Below, piece after piece: positions 6,007-6,473 of a stretch of 6,473 nt of DNA. Position numbers and translations under genes: made by a program. The notes below the pieces were generated by a model. It was not told the DNA's origin. It made no database searches and worked only from the letters and a program-made list of their open reading frames with translations. The stretch is taken from NCBI GenBank assembly GCA_947178465.1, contig CAMWYL010000190.1:1-6473 (forward strand), given 5' to 3'. Position 1 is the stretch's first letter, and each line of letters opens with the position of its first letter. The stretch comes from an uncultured Lachnospiraceae bacterium. GTDB taxonomy: Bacteria > Bacillota > Clostridia > Lachnospirales > Lachnospiraceae.

Positions 6007-6473
6007 ATGAGAAAATTCAGTTTAGCAGTTACAGTCATGTGTCTGATATGTGTTCTGGCCGGATGTGGTAATTCTGTACCAAAGGAGGAGCCGCCTCAGC
6101 GTTTTTCAGATATGGAACCGACCGAATTTTCTGAGGGAACCGAAGCACCGGAACAGACGCATGAAATACAAAGTGATGCCGAGGAAAACAGCGGACTTTC
6201 GGCAAATCAAAAGGAACCGGAACAGATACAAAATGAACAAACGGAAGGAAACGGATTGGAGTCAGAAGAAATGAGCGTATTGATGAGGATTGGTGATGAG
6301 GTTGTTACGGTGACATGGGAAGATAATGAGTCCGTTGCGGCTCTGGCGAAGCTTCTCCGTGAACAGCCCATGTCCATACAGATGTCTATGTATGGGGGCT
6401 TTGAACAGGTTGGTTCCTTTGGAACAAGCCTGCCGAGGGATGATGCACCGACAACTACACAGGCAGGCGATAT
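6007..6473 (+). CDS. lipoprotein with cyclophilin-like domain (3' partial)
   Basis: The gene is cut by the window end after 155 residues. It begins MRKFSLAVTV and has a lipobox LAGC with Cys20, so the product should be exported and lipid-anchored. A long, acidic, Glu/Gln-rich, low-complexity linker covers about 21-88. From about 90 the sequence V-L-M-R-I-G-D-E-V-V-T-V-T-W, then AALAKLLREQP, then Y-G-G-F-E-Q-V-G and S-L-P-R-D-D resembles the small cyclophilin-like beta-barrel domain found in Clostridia lipoproteins (the cyclophilin-like fold family, PF18050 as I recall it). In that family the next residues are usually G-D-I-V-L-Y, and the final G-D here fits. Whether it has peptidyl-prolyl isomerase activity is not established from sequence. 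AGGGAG (5995-6000) six bases before the ATG supports the start. An in-frame ATG at 5965 would spoil the signal peptide. Its promoter shares an element with the preceding hydrolase gene. Confidence 0.8.
   Translation, partial: MRKFSLAVTVMCLICVLAGCGNSVPKEEPPQRFSDMEPTEFSEGTEAPEQTHEIQSDAEENSGLSANQKEPEQIQNEQTEGNGLESEEMSVLMRIGDEVVTVTWEDNESVAALAKLLREQPMSIQMSMYGGFEQVGSFGTSLPRDDAPTTTQAGD

Noticed and set aside
6050..6274. 74-codon plus-strand frame in the last kilobase
   Set aside because: Lies in a shifted frame within the cyclophilin-like lipoprotein gene, which has a signal peptide, ribosome site and domain match.

Overview
The window looks like chromosomal DNA of a low-to-mid GC Gram-positive anaerobe of the Clostridia, most likely a Lachnospiraceae gut commensal. 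This rests on the AGGAG-type ribosome binding sites, Bacillota-style lipoprotein signals (two genes with L-A-G-C lipoboxes), an adjacent pair of half-size ABC exporter genes, and the codon style. The species cannot be named from sequence alone. I see no insertion sequence, phage gene, CRISPR array, tRNA or rRNA.

Layout. (1) Bases 1-85 are the hydrophobic C-terminal end of a membrane protein, followed by a possible terminator. (2) Bases 129-744 hold a decayed divergent pair. On the minus strand is the N-terminal DNA-binding piece of a LysR-type regulator, cut by stop codons. On the plus strand is an aldo/keto reductase reduced to an N-terminal strand and an internal piece in another frame. Their shared intergenic region still carries dyads and a good promoter. 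(3) Bases 786-4469 encode two half-size ABC exporters. Their nucleotide-binding motifs predict a heterodimer with one consensus and one degenerate ATP site. Between them lie two tandem, perfect 16-bp palindromes, TTCCCGTATACGGGAA and TTCCCATATATGGGAA, which differ by one compensated base pair. (4) A probable intrinsic terminator follows at 4561-4602. (5) Bases 4737-5849 encode a lipoprotein of the choloylglycine hydrolase / linear amide C-N hydrolase family. (6) Bases 6007-6473 encode the first 155 residues of a second lipoprotein, with a cyclophilin-like domain, cut by the window edge.

How the parts relate. The two lipoprotein genes each have their own promoter. Both promoters carry the same upstream element: 25 of 33 positions identical, including a conserved dyad and the sequence TATAGGYATTTGCTAT that runs into the -35 box. 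The two genes are therefore probably co-regulated although transcribed separately. They also share lipobox position (Cys20) and a short E-G-T-E-A-P-E linker, but not their folded domains. No promoter or terminator is evident between the decayed reductase and the exporter pair, so the old reductase promoter may now drive the exporter genes. The exporter substrate and the amide substrate of the hydrolase cannot be read from the sequence.

The strongest candidates for something undescribed are the shared lipoprotein promoter element, the twin palindromes inside the ABC operon, and the lipid-anchored hydrolase whose catalytic cysteine lies at an internal Gly115-Cys116 bond.
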